From CAZKKF01 sp964553285 (GTDB lineage Bacteria; Patescibacteriota; Minisyncoccia; Phycocordibacterales; Zambryskibacteraceae), in contig CAZKKF010000004.1 of the NCBI GenBank assembly GCA_964553285.1, positions 1 to 45,019 of the forward strand: a stretch of 45,019 bases of DNA, given 5' to 3'. Made by a program: the position numbers and the translations under genes. The notes under the pieces were generated by a model. The model was not told where the DNA came from and did not search any database. It worked only from the letters and a program-made list of their open reading frames with translations. Shown piece after piece: positions 23,470-31,076 of this stretch (position 1 is its first letter; each line of letters starts with the position of its first letter).

Positions 23470-24744
23470 TTATTGGTTGCTCCTCCTCTCCGCCCTTCTC
23501 TCCTCCCAAAAAGCAGTGTCCAGGAGCAGTTCCACGGCCCTGTTTCTGGCTCTGTCCACCCTTGGCCCGTCGTCAGTGTTCCTTGGCACCTCTATATCCG
23601 GAGTAAGGCCTCCTTCAGATATGGAAACTTTTCCGGGAGTGAGCCATTTTGCAATAGTTACTTTGAGCGAAGTTTCGGGAGTGATTTTCACCAGCTCCTG
23701 CACCGAGCCTTTGCCATAAGTCTTGCTGCCCACCAGCACGGCAATGCCGTATTCGGAAAGGGCGCCCGCCAATATTTCCGAAGCGGAAGCCGATCCCCCG
23801 TCAATCAGCACGGCCATCTTGAGCCTGTCTGTAAACACATCATATCCCTTGCTTCTATAAACCACCTCGTCTTCATCTTCGCCAAAGTCTTCTATGACCA
23901 CGGGCCTCCCCGGAGGCAAGAACCAGCTTGCCATGTCAATTGATGCCTCCAAATAGCCGCCGGGATTGCCGCGAAGGTCAAGGATTAGCTTGTCAGAACC
24001 TGTCTGTATAAACTCGCGCAAAGCGTTGCGGAACAAGTTTGGAGAGACGGCAGAGAAGTTATAAAGCTCAATGACAAAGACCCTGCTCTCCGGCAAAAGA
24101 GAAGTAGTGATGGTGGGTATCTCTATGGTTTCTCTCATCACCGAAACCGATAGGGGCTCTGCTTCGCTCTGCCTCAAAAGAGTGAGTTCAACGCTCGTGC
24201 CGCGGCGGCCGCGGATAAGAGCCACCGCTTCCTCCGTGGACATGCCCATGGTTGAAGCCGCGTCTATCCTGGTAATGATATCCCCGGCCTGAATACCGGC
24301 CCTGTATGCAGGAGTGCCCTTGAGAGGCGCAACCACCGTTACCACCCCGTCCCTGGTGCTTACCTCCATGCCCACGCCGTCAAAGTTGCCGCGCACGTCG
24401 TCTTCAAATATCTCCGACTGGGTCGGCGGCAGGAAAACCGTATAAGGATCCTTGTAAGCCGCGGCAAGGCCTTGTATCGCACCCCAAAGCTTGTCCTGGT
24501 CGGACACCCTATCGGAAGCTCCGCCGGTTGATACAAACTTTCTTTCCAAAATGTTCCAGGCGTGCCAAAAAGGAGAGAAGTCTATTCTGGTGGCGCCGGA
24601 GGCATCTGTGTTTTCAAACACCATCGGCACAGCCGTGCGCACGCGATATTCCCCCATGGAAAAGCCCAGGAGAAATGTCCCCGCAAGCACCATCAGGGTT
24701 ACAACGCTTAAAATTATATTTTTTGAGGACTGCACGAAGGACAT
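23470..24744 (-). CDS. C-terminal processing peptidase (S41 family, CtpA-like)
   Basis: A 424-residue membrane-anchored serine protease. An N-terminal membrane segment (about 10-30) is followed by a linker, a PDZ domain (about 110-195, VGMEVSTRDGVVTVVAPLKGTPA) and the S41 catalytic domain with the Ser in DGGSASASEIL and the Lys in KTYGKGSVQEL, i.e. a Ser-Lys dyad. It degrades or trims exported proteins. The start is uncertain: ATG 24744 overlaps GATAAT (24748-24743), whereas the GTG three codons later (24735) would be an exact leaderless start. Confidence 0.9.
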   Translation of the reverse strand: MSFVQSSKNIILSVVTLMVLAGTFLLGFSMGEYRVRTAVPMVFENTDASGATRIDFSPFWHAWNILERKFVSTGGASDRVSDQDKLWGAIQGLAAAYKDPYTVFLPPTQSEIFEDDVRGNFDGVGMEVSTRDGVVTVVAPLKGTPAYRAGIQAGDIITRIDAASTMGMSTEEAVALIRGRRGTSVELTLLRQSEAEPLSVSVMRETIEIPTITTSLLPESRVFVIELYNFSAVSPNLFRNALREFIQTGSDKLILDLRGNPGGYLEASIDMASWFLPPGRPVVIEDFGEDEDEVVYRSKGYDVFTDRLKMAVLIDGGSASASEILAGALSEYGIAVLVGSKTYGKGSVQELVKITPETSLKVTIAKWLTPGKVSISEGGLTPDIEVPRNTDDGPRVDRARNRAVELLLDTAFWEERRAERRSNQ

Positions 24745-24804
24745 TATCGCACAAACTTTTCCGCACACAAAATAAGTTGCAAACACCCGCCTTTCCCGCC
24801 GTGG

Positions 24805-24810
24805 TATAAT
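24805..24810 (+). promoter_or_regulatory. -10 element of cysS
   Basis: TATAAT lies 10 nt before the ATG at 24821 and covers an earlier in-frame ATG at 24809, which it rules out as a start. Confidence 0.55.
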
Positions 24811-24820
24811 GCCAGCCAAC

Positions 24821-26161
24821 ATGCCGGATATACGATTTTTCAACTCTCTAAGCGGAAAAAAAGAGCCTTTTTCCGTACCGGAAGGAGAAAAGGCCAAGCT
24901 CTACCACTGCGGCCCGACCGTGTATGACTTTGTACACATAGGCAATTTGCGCTCCATCATATTTGCCGACACCATCAGGCGCTCGCTTGAAACTCTTGAC
25001 ATAAAGACCGAACAAACCATAAACATCACCGACGTAGGGCATCTCTCCGGAGACACAGACGAAGGCGAAGACAAAATGACCAAAGCGCTTTTGCGCGAAG
25101 GCAAGCCGCTCACCATTGAGTCAATGCTTGAGCTTGGCACTTTCTACATGGAGAGATTCAAAGAAGACACAGCGGCAATAAACGTCTTGCCGCCCCACCA
25201 TCTGCCCAGAGCTTCCGGCTCGGAATACATAAGCGAAGACCTCTCCATCATCCAGAAACTTCTTTCAAAAGGCCTGGCATACGAGACCAAAGATGGAGTC
25301 TATTTTGATACGGAAAATTATCCGGAATATGGCAAACTCAAAGGCGTACCGGCGGTGGAAAATGACGCACCAAAACCCAAAGACAAAAAAAATTCCCGCG
25401 ATTTTGCCCTGTGGAAAAAAAATGCCTCCATCGGTTTTGAAAGTCCCTACGGAAAAGGTTTTCCAGGCTGGCATATAGAGTGCTCGGCAATGTCCATGAG
25501 AACGCTCAAGACAGAGACTCTGGATATTCACTCCGGCGGCATAGACCTTGCTCCCATACACCACAACAACGAGATAGCCCAGTCCGAAGGTACCACAGGA
25601 AAACCCTTTGCCAGATTTTTTATGCATTCTGGCTTCGTAAATATGGGCATGGAAAAAATGGCAAAGTCTGTTGGTAATGTAGTGAGACTCAAAGATATCA
25701 CCGAAAAAGGCTTCCATCCTCTCTCCTTGCGCTTTCTTTTCCTCATGGCCCATTATCGTACGCCGATGGAGTTTTCCTGGGAGTCTCTTGAAGCAGCGCA
25801 ATCTTCTCTTGAGAAAATAGTGCACAACTTTGCTCTTACGGGAGAGGCATCTCCCAATCCCCGCCTCAAGGAATATCTGGCAGATGACCTCAATACACCC
25901 CAGGCCATAGCCGAGCTAAACAGCGGCACTATAGATGCAGACTTTATGGAAAAAGCTCTTGGCATTCCCCTATCTTTACTTGCGGAAGAAGCCAAGAAAA
26001 CCACGCCTGAAATAGAGAGCTTATTGAGCGAGCGCGAACTATCAAGAAATAACGGCGATTTTGCCATGGCAGATGAAATCAGAGACAAAATAAGCTCCCT
26101 TGGATATGTCCTTTTTGATGCCCCCTCCGGTACTTACACCTTAAAAAGGCTCAGCTTCTAA
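24821..26161 (+). CDS. cysS: Cysteinyl-tRNA synthetase
   Basis: The 446-residue class I synthetase charges tRNA-Cys. YHCGPTVYDFVHIGNLRS combines the zinc cysteine and HIGH motif, GWHIECSAMS gives more zinc ligands, and KMAKSVGNVV is the KMSKS motif (Ala replacing the first Ser, as seen in some CysRS). The C-terminal anticodon-binding part is shortened. The start at 24821 follows from the position of the -10 box. It is divergent from the CtpA-like gene, from which it is 76 bp away. Confidence 0.94.
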   Translation: MPDIRFFNSLSGKKEPFSVPEGEKAKLYHCGPTVYDFVHIGNLRSIIFADTIRRSLETLDIKTEQTINITDVGHLSGDTDEGEDKMTKALLREGKPLTIESMLELGTFYMERFKEDTAAINVLPPHHLPRASGSEYISEDLSIIQKLLSKGLAYETKDGVYFDTENYPEYGKLKGVPAVENDAPKPKDKKNSRDFALWKKNASIGFESPYGKGFPGWHIECSAMSMRTLKTETLDIHSGGIDLAPIHHNNEIAQSEGTTGKPFARFFMHSGFVNMGMEKMAKSVGNVVRLKDITEKGFHPLSLRFLFLMAHYRTPMEFSWESLEAAQSSLEKIVHNFALTGEASPNPRLKEYLADDLNTPQAIAELNSGTIDADFMEKALGIPLSLLAEEAKKTTPEIESLLSERELSRNNGDFAMADEIRDKISSLGYVLFDAPSGTYTLKRLSF

Positions 26162-26199
26162 ATCCACACCATAAACACACCTTTTCCCACTTTTGCCTA

Positions 26200-26229
26200 T
26201 TGGAAACTATTGGCCAGGCAGTCTATAGT
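26200..26229 (+). promoter_or_regulatory. Promoter of dnaB (leaderless arrangement)
   Basis: TTGGAA (26200-26205) and TATAGT (26224-26229) with an 18-bp spacer; the -10 box ends 6 nt before the ATG at 26236. The TTG at 26200, in frame with dnaB, is part of the -35 box and not a start. Confidence 0.6.
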
Positions 26230-26235
26230 TTGGGT

Positions 26236-27618
26236 ATGAGAGATCCCATATCAAACATCCGTATTCCGCCCCAAAACCTGGATGCGGAAAGGGCACTCCT
26301 CGGCTCCATAATGCTTCGTCCGGATACGATGTACGACATCTCGGACATTGTGGTGGAAGAAGCTTTTTATGCCGACAAGCATCAAAAGATTTTTGGCATC
26401 ATGTCGGAGCTTTTTTCCGCACGCGAGCCCATAGACATAGTATCCGTATCAGACAGGCTAAAATCAAAAAATCTCCTTGATTCCGTTGGAGGCAACCAAT
26501 ACTTGGCCGAACTTTCGCAAACCGTGCCCACCGCCTCAAACGCCAAGCACTATGCCGAGATAGTGCAAAAAAAATATATGATGCGCATGCTCATAGACGC
26601 GGCGGATCATGTAACACGCCTTGGCTTTGGCGAAGATCACGACCTGGAAGTAATTCTGGATGAAGCCGAGAAAAAAGTTTTTGAGGTAACGCAGAAGCAG
26701 ACCATCAATCAGCGCTTCCAGGAACTGCGCCCGCTCCTTATAGAAGCTTATGACCGCCTGGAGAAGCTCTCCCAAAACCCGGGTGATCTGCGCGGAGTGC
26801 CTTCCGGCTTCAAAAACCTGGACAACATACTTGCCGGCTTCCAGCCTTCCGACCTCGTCATAGTGGCCGCCAGGCCTTCCGTGGGTAAGACCGCTCTTGC
26901 TTTGGATATCGCCCGCCGCACGGCGGTAGAGCACGACACTCCAGTAGGCATCTTCTCCCTTGAAATGAGCTCCCAACAGCTGGTAGACAGAATAATGGCC
27001 GCCCAGTCGCGCCTGGACTCCTGGAAACTGCGCCGCGGAAAGATACAGGGAGACGAGTTTGTAGCTTTGCGCAATGCCCTGGACGAGCTTTCCCGCGCGC
27101 CCATCTACATAGACGACAAGCCGGGCAACACAGCCATGCGCATGCGCTCGGCCGCGCGCCGCCTCAAGGCCGAGAAAGGTCTGAAGCTTCTCATCGTGGA
27201 CTACCTTCAGCTCATGGCTCCCACCAACAGCAGAAGCTCCGACTCCATGGTGCAACAAGTTACAGAAATCTCCCGCTCGCTAAAAAACCTTGCCCGCGAG
27301 CTAGAAATTCCCGTCATCGCCCTCTCCCAGCTCTCAAGAGACGTGGAGAAGCGAGGCGGCGAACCAAGGCTCTCCGACCTGCGCGATTCGGGTTCCATCG
27401 AACAGGATGCGGACGTGGTCATGTTTATACACGGCGAAGACAAAAAAGACGAGCACAACCGCCGCGACCAGTTTACCGAAAAGAAAATAATAGTGGCCAA
27501 GCACAGAAACGGCCCTGTGGGGAGCGTGCACTTCAAGTTTGACAACAACAAGACCAGTTTTGTTGAAATAGACAAAAGCAACTACAATAGCCACGAGAAA
27601 GACATAAACGCCGTCTAA
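26236..27618 (+). CDS. dnaB: Replicative DNA helicase DnaB
   Basis: The 460-residue protein is the hexameric replicative helicase. The N-terminal helical domain starts with RIPPQNLDAERALLGSIM, a linker follows, and the RecA-like C-terminal domain carries Walker A (ARPSVGKTALAL) and the Walker B region (LLIVDYLQLM), plus the later QLSRDVEKR and DLRDSGSIEQDAD motifs. The start at 26236 fits both the family N-terminus and the leaderless promoter. No intein is present. Confidence 0.96.
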   Translation: MRDPISNIRIPPQNLDAERALLGSIMLRPDTMYDISDIVVEEAFYADKHQKIFGIMSELFSAREPIDIVSVSDRLKSKNLLDSVGGNQYLAELSQTVPTASNAKHYAEIVQKKYMMRMLIDAADHVTRLGFGEDHDLEVILDEAEKKVFEVTQKQTINQRFQELRPLLIEAYDRLEKLSQNPGDLRGVPSGFKNLDNILAGFQPSDLVIVAARPSVGKTALALDIARRTAVEHDTPVGIFSLEMSSQQLVDRIMAAQSRLDSWKLRRGKIQGDEFVALRNALDELSRAPIYIDDKPGNTAMRMRSAARRLKAEKGLKLLIVDYLQLMAPTNSRSSDSMVQQVTEISRSLKNLARELEIPVIALSQLSRDVEKRGGEPRLSDLRDSGSIEQDADVVMFIHGEDKKDEHNRRDQFTEKKIIVAKHRNGPVGSVHFKFDNNKTSFVEIDKSNYNSHEKDINAV

Positions 27619-27628
27619 AAAATCCACC

Positions 27629-28249
27629 ATGTCTCCCATTGATAACCTTGAACTTTTATTGAGAGAGTTGCCCGGCATCGGCCCCCGCCAGGCCAAGCGG
27701 TTTGTATATTTTCTCCTCAAGCAAGATCCCCGATACCTTGACTCGCTTTCAAAACTCATCGCTTCCATAAAGACTGACACAGTGTCCTGCGCCGCTTGCC
27801 GCCGCTTCTTCTCCAGAAAAGAAGGAGCGCAAAACACATGCCATATTTGCCTTGATGAATCGCGCGACAGAAGCACTCTCATGGTGGTGCCTACGGACGC
27901 GGACTTTTTGCGCATAGAAGAAAGCGGCGTTTTCAAAGGACTCTACTTCGTGCTCGGAGGCAACATCTCCGTTACAGCCAAAGAGCCGGAGAAAAACATC
28001 CGCTCAACCGAGCTATTGAGGCGGGTGGAGGTGCTATCCCCTGCTCTAAATGAAATAATCCTCGTTTCCGACATGACACCCGACGGCGAAGCCACAAACG
28101 AGGCCATACACGACATCCTGAAGCACGGCAAGTCTTCAAAAGACAAGAAAATATCCGTATTGGGACGCGGCCTATCCACAGGCTCCGAGATAGAATATGC
28201 CGACACCGACACCCTCAAAAACGCTCTGGTAAACAGGAAGATGTTATAA
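27629..28249 (+). CDS. recR: Recombination protein RecR
   Basis: The 206-residue protein is RecR, which with RecO/RecF loads RecA at gaps. The N-terminal helix-hairpin-helix (LPGIGPRQAKRFVYFLL), a zinc motif of CxxC...CxxC type (CAAC and CHIC) and the Toprim domain (VVPTDADFLRIEESGVFKGLYFVLGG) are in order. It follows dnaB by 10 bp and is likely co-transcribed. The promoter of the next gene lies inside its last codons. Confidence 0.93.
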   Translation: MSPIDNLELLLRELPGIGPRQAKRFVYFLLKQDPRYLDSLSKLIASIKTDTVSCAACRRFFSRKEGAQNTCHICLDESRDRSTLMVVPTDADFLRIEESGVFKGLYFVLGGNISVTAKEPEKNIRSTELLRRVEVLSPALNEIILVSDMTPDGEATNEAIHDILKHGKSSKDKKISVLGRGLSTGSEIEYADTDTLKNALVNRKML

Positions 28250-28250
28250 T
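28245..28250 (+). promoter_or_regulatory. -10 element inside the end of recR (leaderless arrangement)
   Basis: TATAAT overlaps the last codon and stop of recR and ends 6 nt before the ATG at 28257. Confidence 0.55.
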
Positions 28251-28256
28251 AGGAAC

Positions 28257-28475
28257 ATGATAGAAAGAGAATTTGAGGGCCTAAGGCCGGAGCAAAATAT
28301 ACCCATAAGCGAACTTGACCCGGGTGTTGGCCGGTTCCATTTTGATTCACACGAAAGAGAAGATCTCATGTCCGGCCGCAAGGACGGCAGGAAGTGGACA
28401 GAGCGAGAAATAGAAGACGAAGAAGTGAGAATAAGCAACAACATAAACCAAGAGAACAATCGCCGGGCCGCATAG
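28257..28475 (+). CDS. Small highly charged protein of unknown function
   Basis: The 72-residue protein is soluble, rich in Glu, Arg and Asp, with a proline/glycine-containing N-terminal half and a likely helical C-terminal half (REIEDEEVRISNNINQENN). I do not recognise a family. It has its own -10 box 6 nt before the ATG and ends directly at a strong terminator, so it looks like a real single gene rather than a chance frame. Confidence 0.6.
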   Translation: MIEREFEGLRPEQNIPISELDPGVGRFHFDSHEREDLMSGRKDGRKWTEREIEDEEVRISNNINQENNRRAA

Positions 28476-28508
28476 TAAAAACCCCAAGCCTAAGGCTTGG
28501 GGTTTTTA
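28476..28508. terminator. Bidirectional terminator between the small charged gene and rplU
   Basis: A 14-bp perfect inverted repeat (AAAAACCCCAAGCC against GGCTTGGGGTTTTT, 3-nt loop) lies between two convergent genes and can stop transcription from both sides. Confidence 0.92.
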
Positions 28509-28916
28509 CTACTTGATAGACTCTATTAGTACATCAAAATACTCCTGTCTGTGTCCGTTCTTTTTGTGATAGCGGCTCTTTTGCTTGTATTTTATAACTA
28601 TCACCTTGGCGCCTCGGCCTGCTTTCGTTACTGTGCCGGATACCACAGCCTTGTCCAAGAAAGGCATGCCCACCTCGGCACTCTCTCCCTCTCCCTTTAG
28701 CATCACTTTATCAAAATTGACTTTATCCCCCTCGTTGAGGCCAACTATTCTCTCAATACGTATAGTCTGGCCTTCCTCAACCAGATACTGCTTGCCTCCT
28801 GTCTCAACCACGGCAAAGGGGCCGCTTTGGGGGGCCTTGGCCTTCTTTACGGCCTTTTTGGGGGCCGCTTTCTTGGCCGCAGGGGCCTTCTTTTTTGCTG
28901 TTTTAGCTTCTGTCAT
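28509..28916 (-). CDS. rplU: 50S ribosomal protein L21 with Lys/Ala-rich N-terminal extension
   Basis: The core from residue 33 on is L21 (FAVVETGGKQYLVEEGQTIRIERI ... KYKQKSRYHKKNGHRQEYFDVLI), a large-subunit protein binding 23S rRNA. The first 32 residues are a Lys/Ala/Pro-rich tail like a histone H1 tail, making the protein 135 rather than about 103 residues. A promoter lies upstream at 28928-28955. Separation from rpmA is unusual, since the two are adjacent in most bacteria. Confidence 0.95.
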   Translation of the reverse strand: MTEAKTAKKKAPAAKKAAPKKAVKKAKAPQSGPFAVVETGGKQYLVEEGQTIRIERIVGLNEGDKVNFDKVMLKGEGESAEVGMPFLDKAVVSGTVTKAGRGAKVIVIKYKQKSRYHKKNGHRQEYFDVLIESIK

Positions 28917-28927
28917 GACAGGGAGAT

Positions 28928-28955
28928 ATTGTACTAAAAACCCTTATTTTTGCAA
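28928..28955 (-). promoter_or_regulatory. Promoter of rplU
   Basis: On the minus strand TTGCAA (28955-28950) and TACAAT (28933-28928) with a 16-bp spacer; the -10 box ends 11 nt before the ATG. Confidence 0.6.
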
Positions 28956-28967
28956 GGCCCCGGCCCC

Positions 28968-30023
28968 TTATTCTTCTTCCCTTTCCGGCTTCTCCAAAGT
29001 CTCCCCTGTCTCAAGAGACATCTTCTCTCCTGTCAGGCGAAAGATATCCTTGTCTATCTTCTTAAACTCCTTGCCGGCAAAATTGTACTGGTTTACGGCT
29101 GTCCCAAGGGCATTGCCGAGCTTTTGGTGGTACTCCTCGTACCCCTTTATGTGCTTGCCAAGCTCCCCCACCCTCTTCACAATATCCTTGGCTTTCTCTT
29201 CTATTTCCATGGCTTTGAGGCCCTGCAAAACGGTCTGGAGATAGGCCAAAAAGGAAGTGGGAGAAACAATTATCACTTTGTATTTTCTGGCCGCTCTTTC
29301 TATCAGGCTTTCCGTATCTTCCTCTATGGAGCCGACTTTGTTTACCAAAAGATCATAATAAATGGCCTCGTGCGGGATAAACATAAAAGCAAAATCCATA
29401 GTCCCCTGCTCCGGCTGTATGTATTTTGACGTCTCCACAATGCGGTTTTTAAGGTCGCTTACAAAGGTTTTCTCCATGCGCTCTTTTTCGGCCGGGTCGC
29501 TGGTAGAGGTGATGCGGTTGTAGTTTTCAAGGGAGAACTTGGAATCTACCGGAATAATCTTCTCCTTCACAAAGACCGCGGCATCCACAATAGTCCCGTC
29601 CGGAAAACCGTACTGCATCTGGTAGCTTCCCGTGGGCAAAACATTTTTCAAAAGAGTCTCAAGATAGTACTCCCCCAAAATCCCCCGCTGTTTGGGGTTC
29701 TTCAGCATATCCTGCAGGTTGTGAAGCTCTTCACTGAAAGACACCACCTGCCTGTTTGTCTCATCAAGCTTGGTCAGTCCTTCCGTCACTTCCTTTATAA
29801 GCTTCGCCGACTCGCCAAACTGCGCCCGCACGGAGTCATGCATCACCTTGGTACTCTCGGCCATCCTGTTGTCCAAAGACTTTGTAAGGCCCTCTATCTG
29901 ATTTTGCAGAAGCACAAGCCCCTGGATGTCCGCGGCCTTCTCCCCTTTGCCCTTAAGCCTCAAAAAGAGGAAGGCATTGAGCCCCAGCAGAAGAAGCAGA
30001 AGTATTATTACAGCTATTTCCAT
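28968..30023 (-). CDS. rmuC: DNA recombination protein RmuC homologue
   Basis: A 351-residue protein of the RmuC family, which limits inversions at short repeats and is thought to be nuclease-like. An N-terminal membrane segment (about 2-22) leads into a coiled coil (about 30-110) and the C-terminal domain with GEYYLETLLKNVLPTGSYQMQYGF, IIPVDSKFSLENY and FMFIPHEAIYYDLL. The -10 box at 30036-30031 ends 7 nt before its ATG. It is divergent from yqeY by 29 bp. Confidence 0.92.
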   Translation of the reverse strand: MEIAVIILLLLLLGLNAFLFLRLKGKGEKAADIQGLVLLQNQIEGLTKSLDNRMAESTKVMHDSVRAQFGESAKLIKEVTEGLTKLDETNRQVVSFSEELHNLQDMLKNPKQRGILGEYYLETLLKNVLPTGSYQMQYGFPDGTIVDAAVFVKEKIIPVDSKFSLENYNRITSTSDPAEKERMEKTFVSDLKNRIVETSKYIQPEQGTMDFAFMFIPHEAIYYDLLVNKVGSIEEDTESLIERAARKYKVIIVSPTSFLAYLQTVLQGLKAMEIEEKAKDIVKRVGELGKHIKGYEEYHQKLGNALGTAVNQYNFAGKEFKKIDKDIFRLTGEKMSLETGETLEKPEREEE

Positions 30024-30030
30024 GATGGTT

Positions 30031-30046
30031 ATTATACCAGTATAAT
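30031..30046. promoter_or_regulatory. Back-to-back -10 elements of rmuC and yqeY
   Basis: ATTATA (30031-30036, a TATAAT on the minus strand) and TATAAT (30041-30046, plus strand) are separated by 4 bp. They end 7 nt and 6 nt from the ATGs of rmuC and yqeY. Any -35 contact would lie over the other gene's start codon. Confidence 0.6.
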
Positions 30047-30052
30047 ACCCCC

Positions 30053-30505
30053 ATGCTTGAACAAAAAATCAAAGAAGACATAAAAGAAGCCATGCGGGCC
30101 AAAGACTCGGTGCGCCTCACCACCCTAAGAGGCCTCGTGTCCGGATTTACAAATGAGTTGGTGGCCAAAGGCATAAAGCCCAATGAATCCATACCGGATG
30201 AAGTGGCCGCCGCCGTTATAAAAAGAGCCGTCAAACAGCGCAAAGACTCCATAGAGCAGTTCAAAAAGGGCAACCGCAACGACCTTGTCGAAGCGGAAGA
30301 GACTGAATTGAAGATAATAGAAGCCTATCTCCCCGCCCAGATGAGCATTGAAGAAGTGCGCCCAGTGGTGGAAGCCAAGAAGCAGGAGCTTAGCATTGCC
30401 GACAAGAGCAAAATGGGCATGCTAATGGGCGCTGTCATGAAAGAGCTCAAAGACCGCGCAGACGGAGACACGGTAAAGCAGGCTGTTGAAGAGTCTTTTT
30501 CCTAG
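30053..30505 (+). CDS. yqeY: GatB/YqeY domain protein
   Basis: The 150-residue helical protein belongs to the YqeY family, related to the tail domain of GatB that binds tRNA. It has the family start LEQKIKEDIKEAMRAKDSVRLTTLRGLVS and the LPAQMSIEEVRPVV and MGMLMGAVMKELK segments. Function in bacteria is still poorly defined; a tRNA-related role is inferred from the family. It appears to be transcribed without a leader. Confidence 0.93.
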   Translation: MLEQKIKEDIKEAMRAKDSVRLTTLRGLVSGFTNELVAKGIKPNESIPDEVAAAVIKRAVKQRKDSIEQFKKGNRNDLVEAEETELKIIEAYLPAQMSIEEVRPVVEAKKQELSIADKSKMGMLMGAVMKELKDRADGDTVKQAVEESFS

Positions 30506-30588
30506 CCTTATACCCCCTCTGTATTTCGCCTTTGCTAGATTAGCTAGAGTCTAGCGCCTAACAAGCTACCCCTCCCCCTATTTTCTTC

Positions 30589-30616
30589 TTGACTTTTTGG
30601 CCCAATTTGCTATAAT
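30589..30616 (+). promoter_or_regulatory. Full sigma70-type promoter of the 30671 cassette gene
   Basis: TTGACT (30589-30594) and TATAAT (30611-30616) with a 16-bp spacer. Transcription should start near 30623 and give a leader of about 48 nt, in contrast to the near-zero leaders of neighbouring genes. Confidence 0.75.
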
Positions 30617-30650
30617 TAGGGTTAGGAAAGTACACGTGTGCAACAACTCT

Positions 30651-30666
30651 CTTCCCACCACGGAGG
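30651..30666 (+). promoter_or_regulatory. Shine-Dalgarno site within a small hairpin
   Basis: GGAGG (30662-30666) lies 4 nt before the ATG at 30671. CTTCC (30651-30655) just upstream can pair with it across a 6-nt loop. Strong Shine-Dalgarno sites are otherwise almost absent in this window. Confidence 0.55.
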
Positions 30667-30670
30667 CGGT

Positions 30671-30985
30671 ATGCGCAAGGTACAGGCGGTTTCGGGAGTT
30701 CTCACTTTCTCCTATGAGAAGTGGGAGGAAGCCAAGACGTTTGCTCGCAAGATGAGCGAGCTTCTGCCCAACGAGATCATGCATCGGGCAACACGGCAGG
30801 CTGTTTTCCGTGTTCTCGACGTAAGGATCGAGGATGTGGAGGCCGTCACCAGCGCGCTGGACAAGGACCTTGCTTACGACACGCTCGCGCGTATCGGAAA
30901 GAAGGTCACTGCCGCCGCAGTTCCCCCCATCTCGGAGGCGAGAGAGGCATACATCCAGAGGTGCATCGACCTCGCCAATCGATAG
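30671..30985 (+). CDS. Single-gene cassette: 104-residue protein of unknown function
   Basis: A soluble 104-residue helical protein (SYEKWEEAKTFARKMSELLP, then RVEDVEAVTSALDKDLAYDTLARIGKK). No family was recognised. The ATG at 30671 is chosen over an upstream GTG because of the GGAGG in front. All six Ile codons are ATC, whereas neighbours use ATA heavily, and its GC content is higher. It has its own promoter and terminator, so it looks like an independently acquired single-gene unit. Confidence 0.7.
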   Translation: MRKVQAVSGVLTFSYEKWEEAKTFARKMSELLPNEIMHRATRQAVFRVLDVRIEDVEAVTSALDKDLAYDTLARIGKKVTAAAVPPISEAREAYIQRCIDLANR

Positions 30986-31020
30986 CATCTCTGGTGTTTG
31001 CCAGAAGAGAAAACGGTTAA

Positions 31021-31056
31021 AAGGGGCGCCCGTACTCGGGCGCCCTAACCTTTCTT
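31021..31056 (+). terminator. Terminator of the 30671 cassette gene
   Basis: GGGCGCCCG (31024-31032) pairs with CGGGCGCCC (31037-31045) across a 4-nt loop, followed by a pyrimidine-rich, T-containing stretch. Confidence 0.75.
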
Positions 31057-31076
31057 CATTTTTTTAATACACTTCC

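Noticed and set aside
30550..30640. Integron attC-like site before the 30671 gene (GCCTAAC and a palindromic GCTAGA/TCTAGC)
   Set aside because: A matching GTTRRRY partner at the right distance was not found; the GTTAGGA in the leader does not fit the consensus, and no integrase is in the window.
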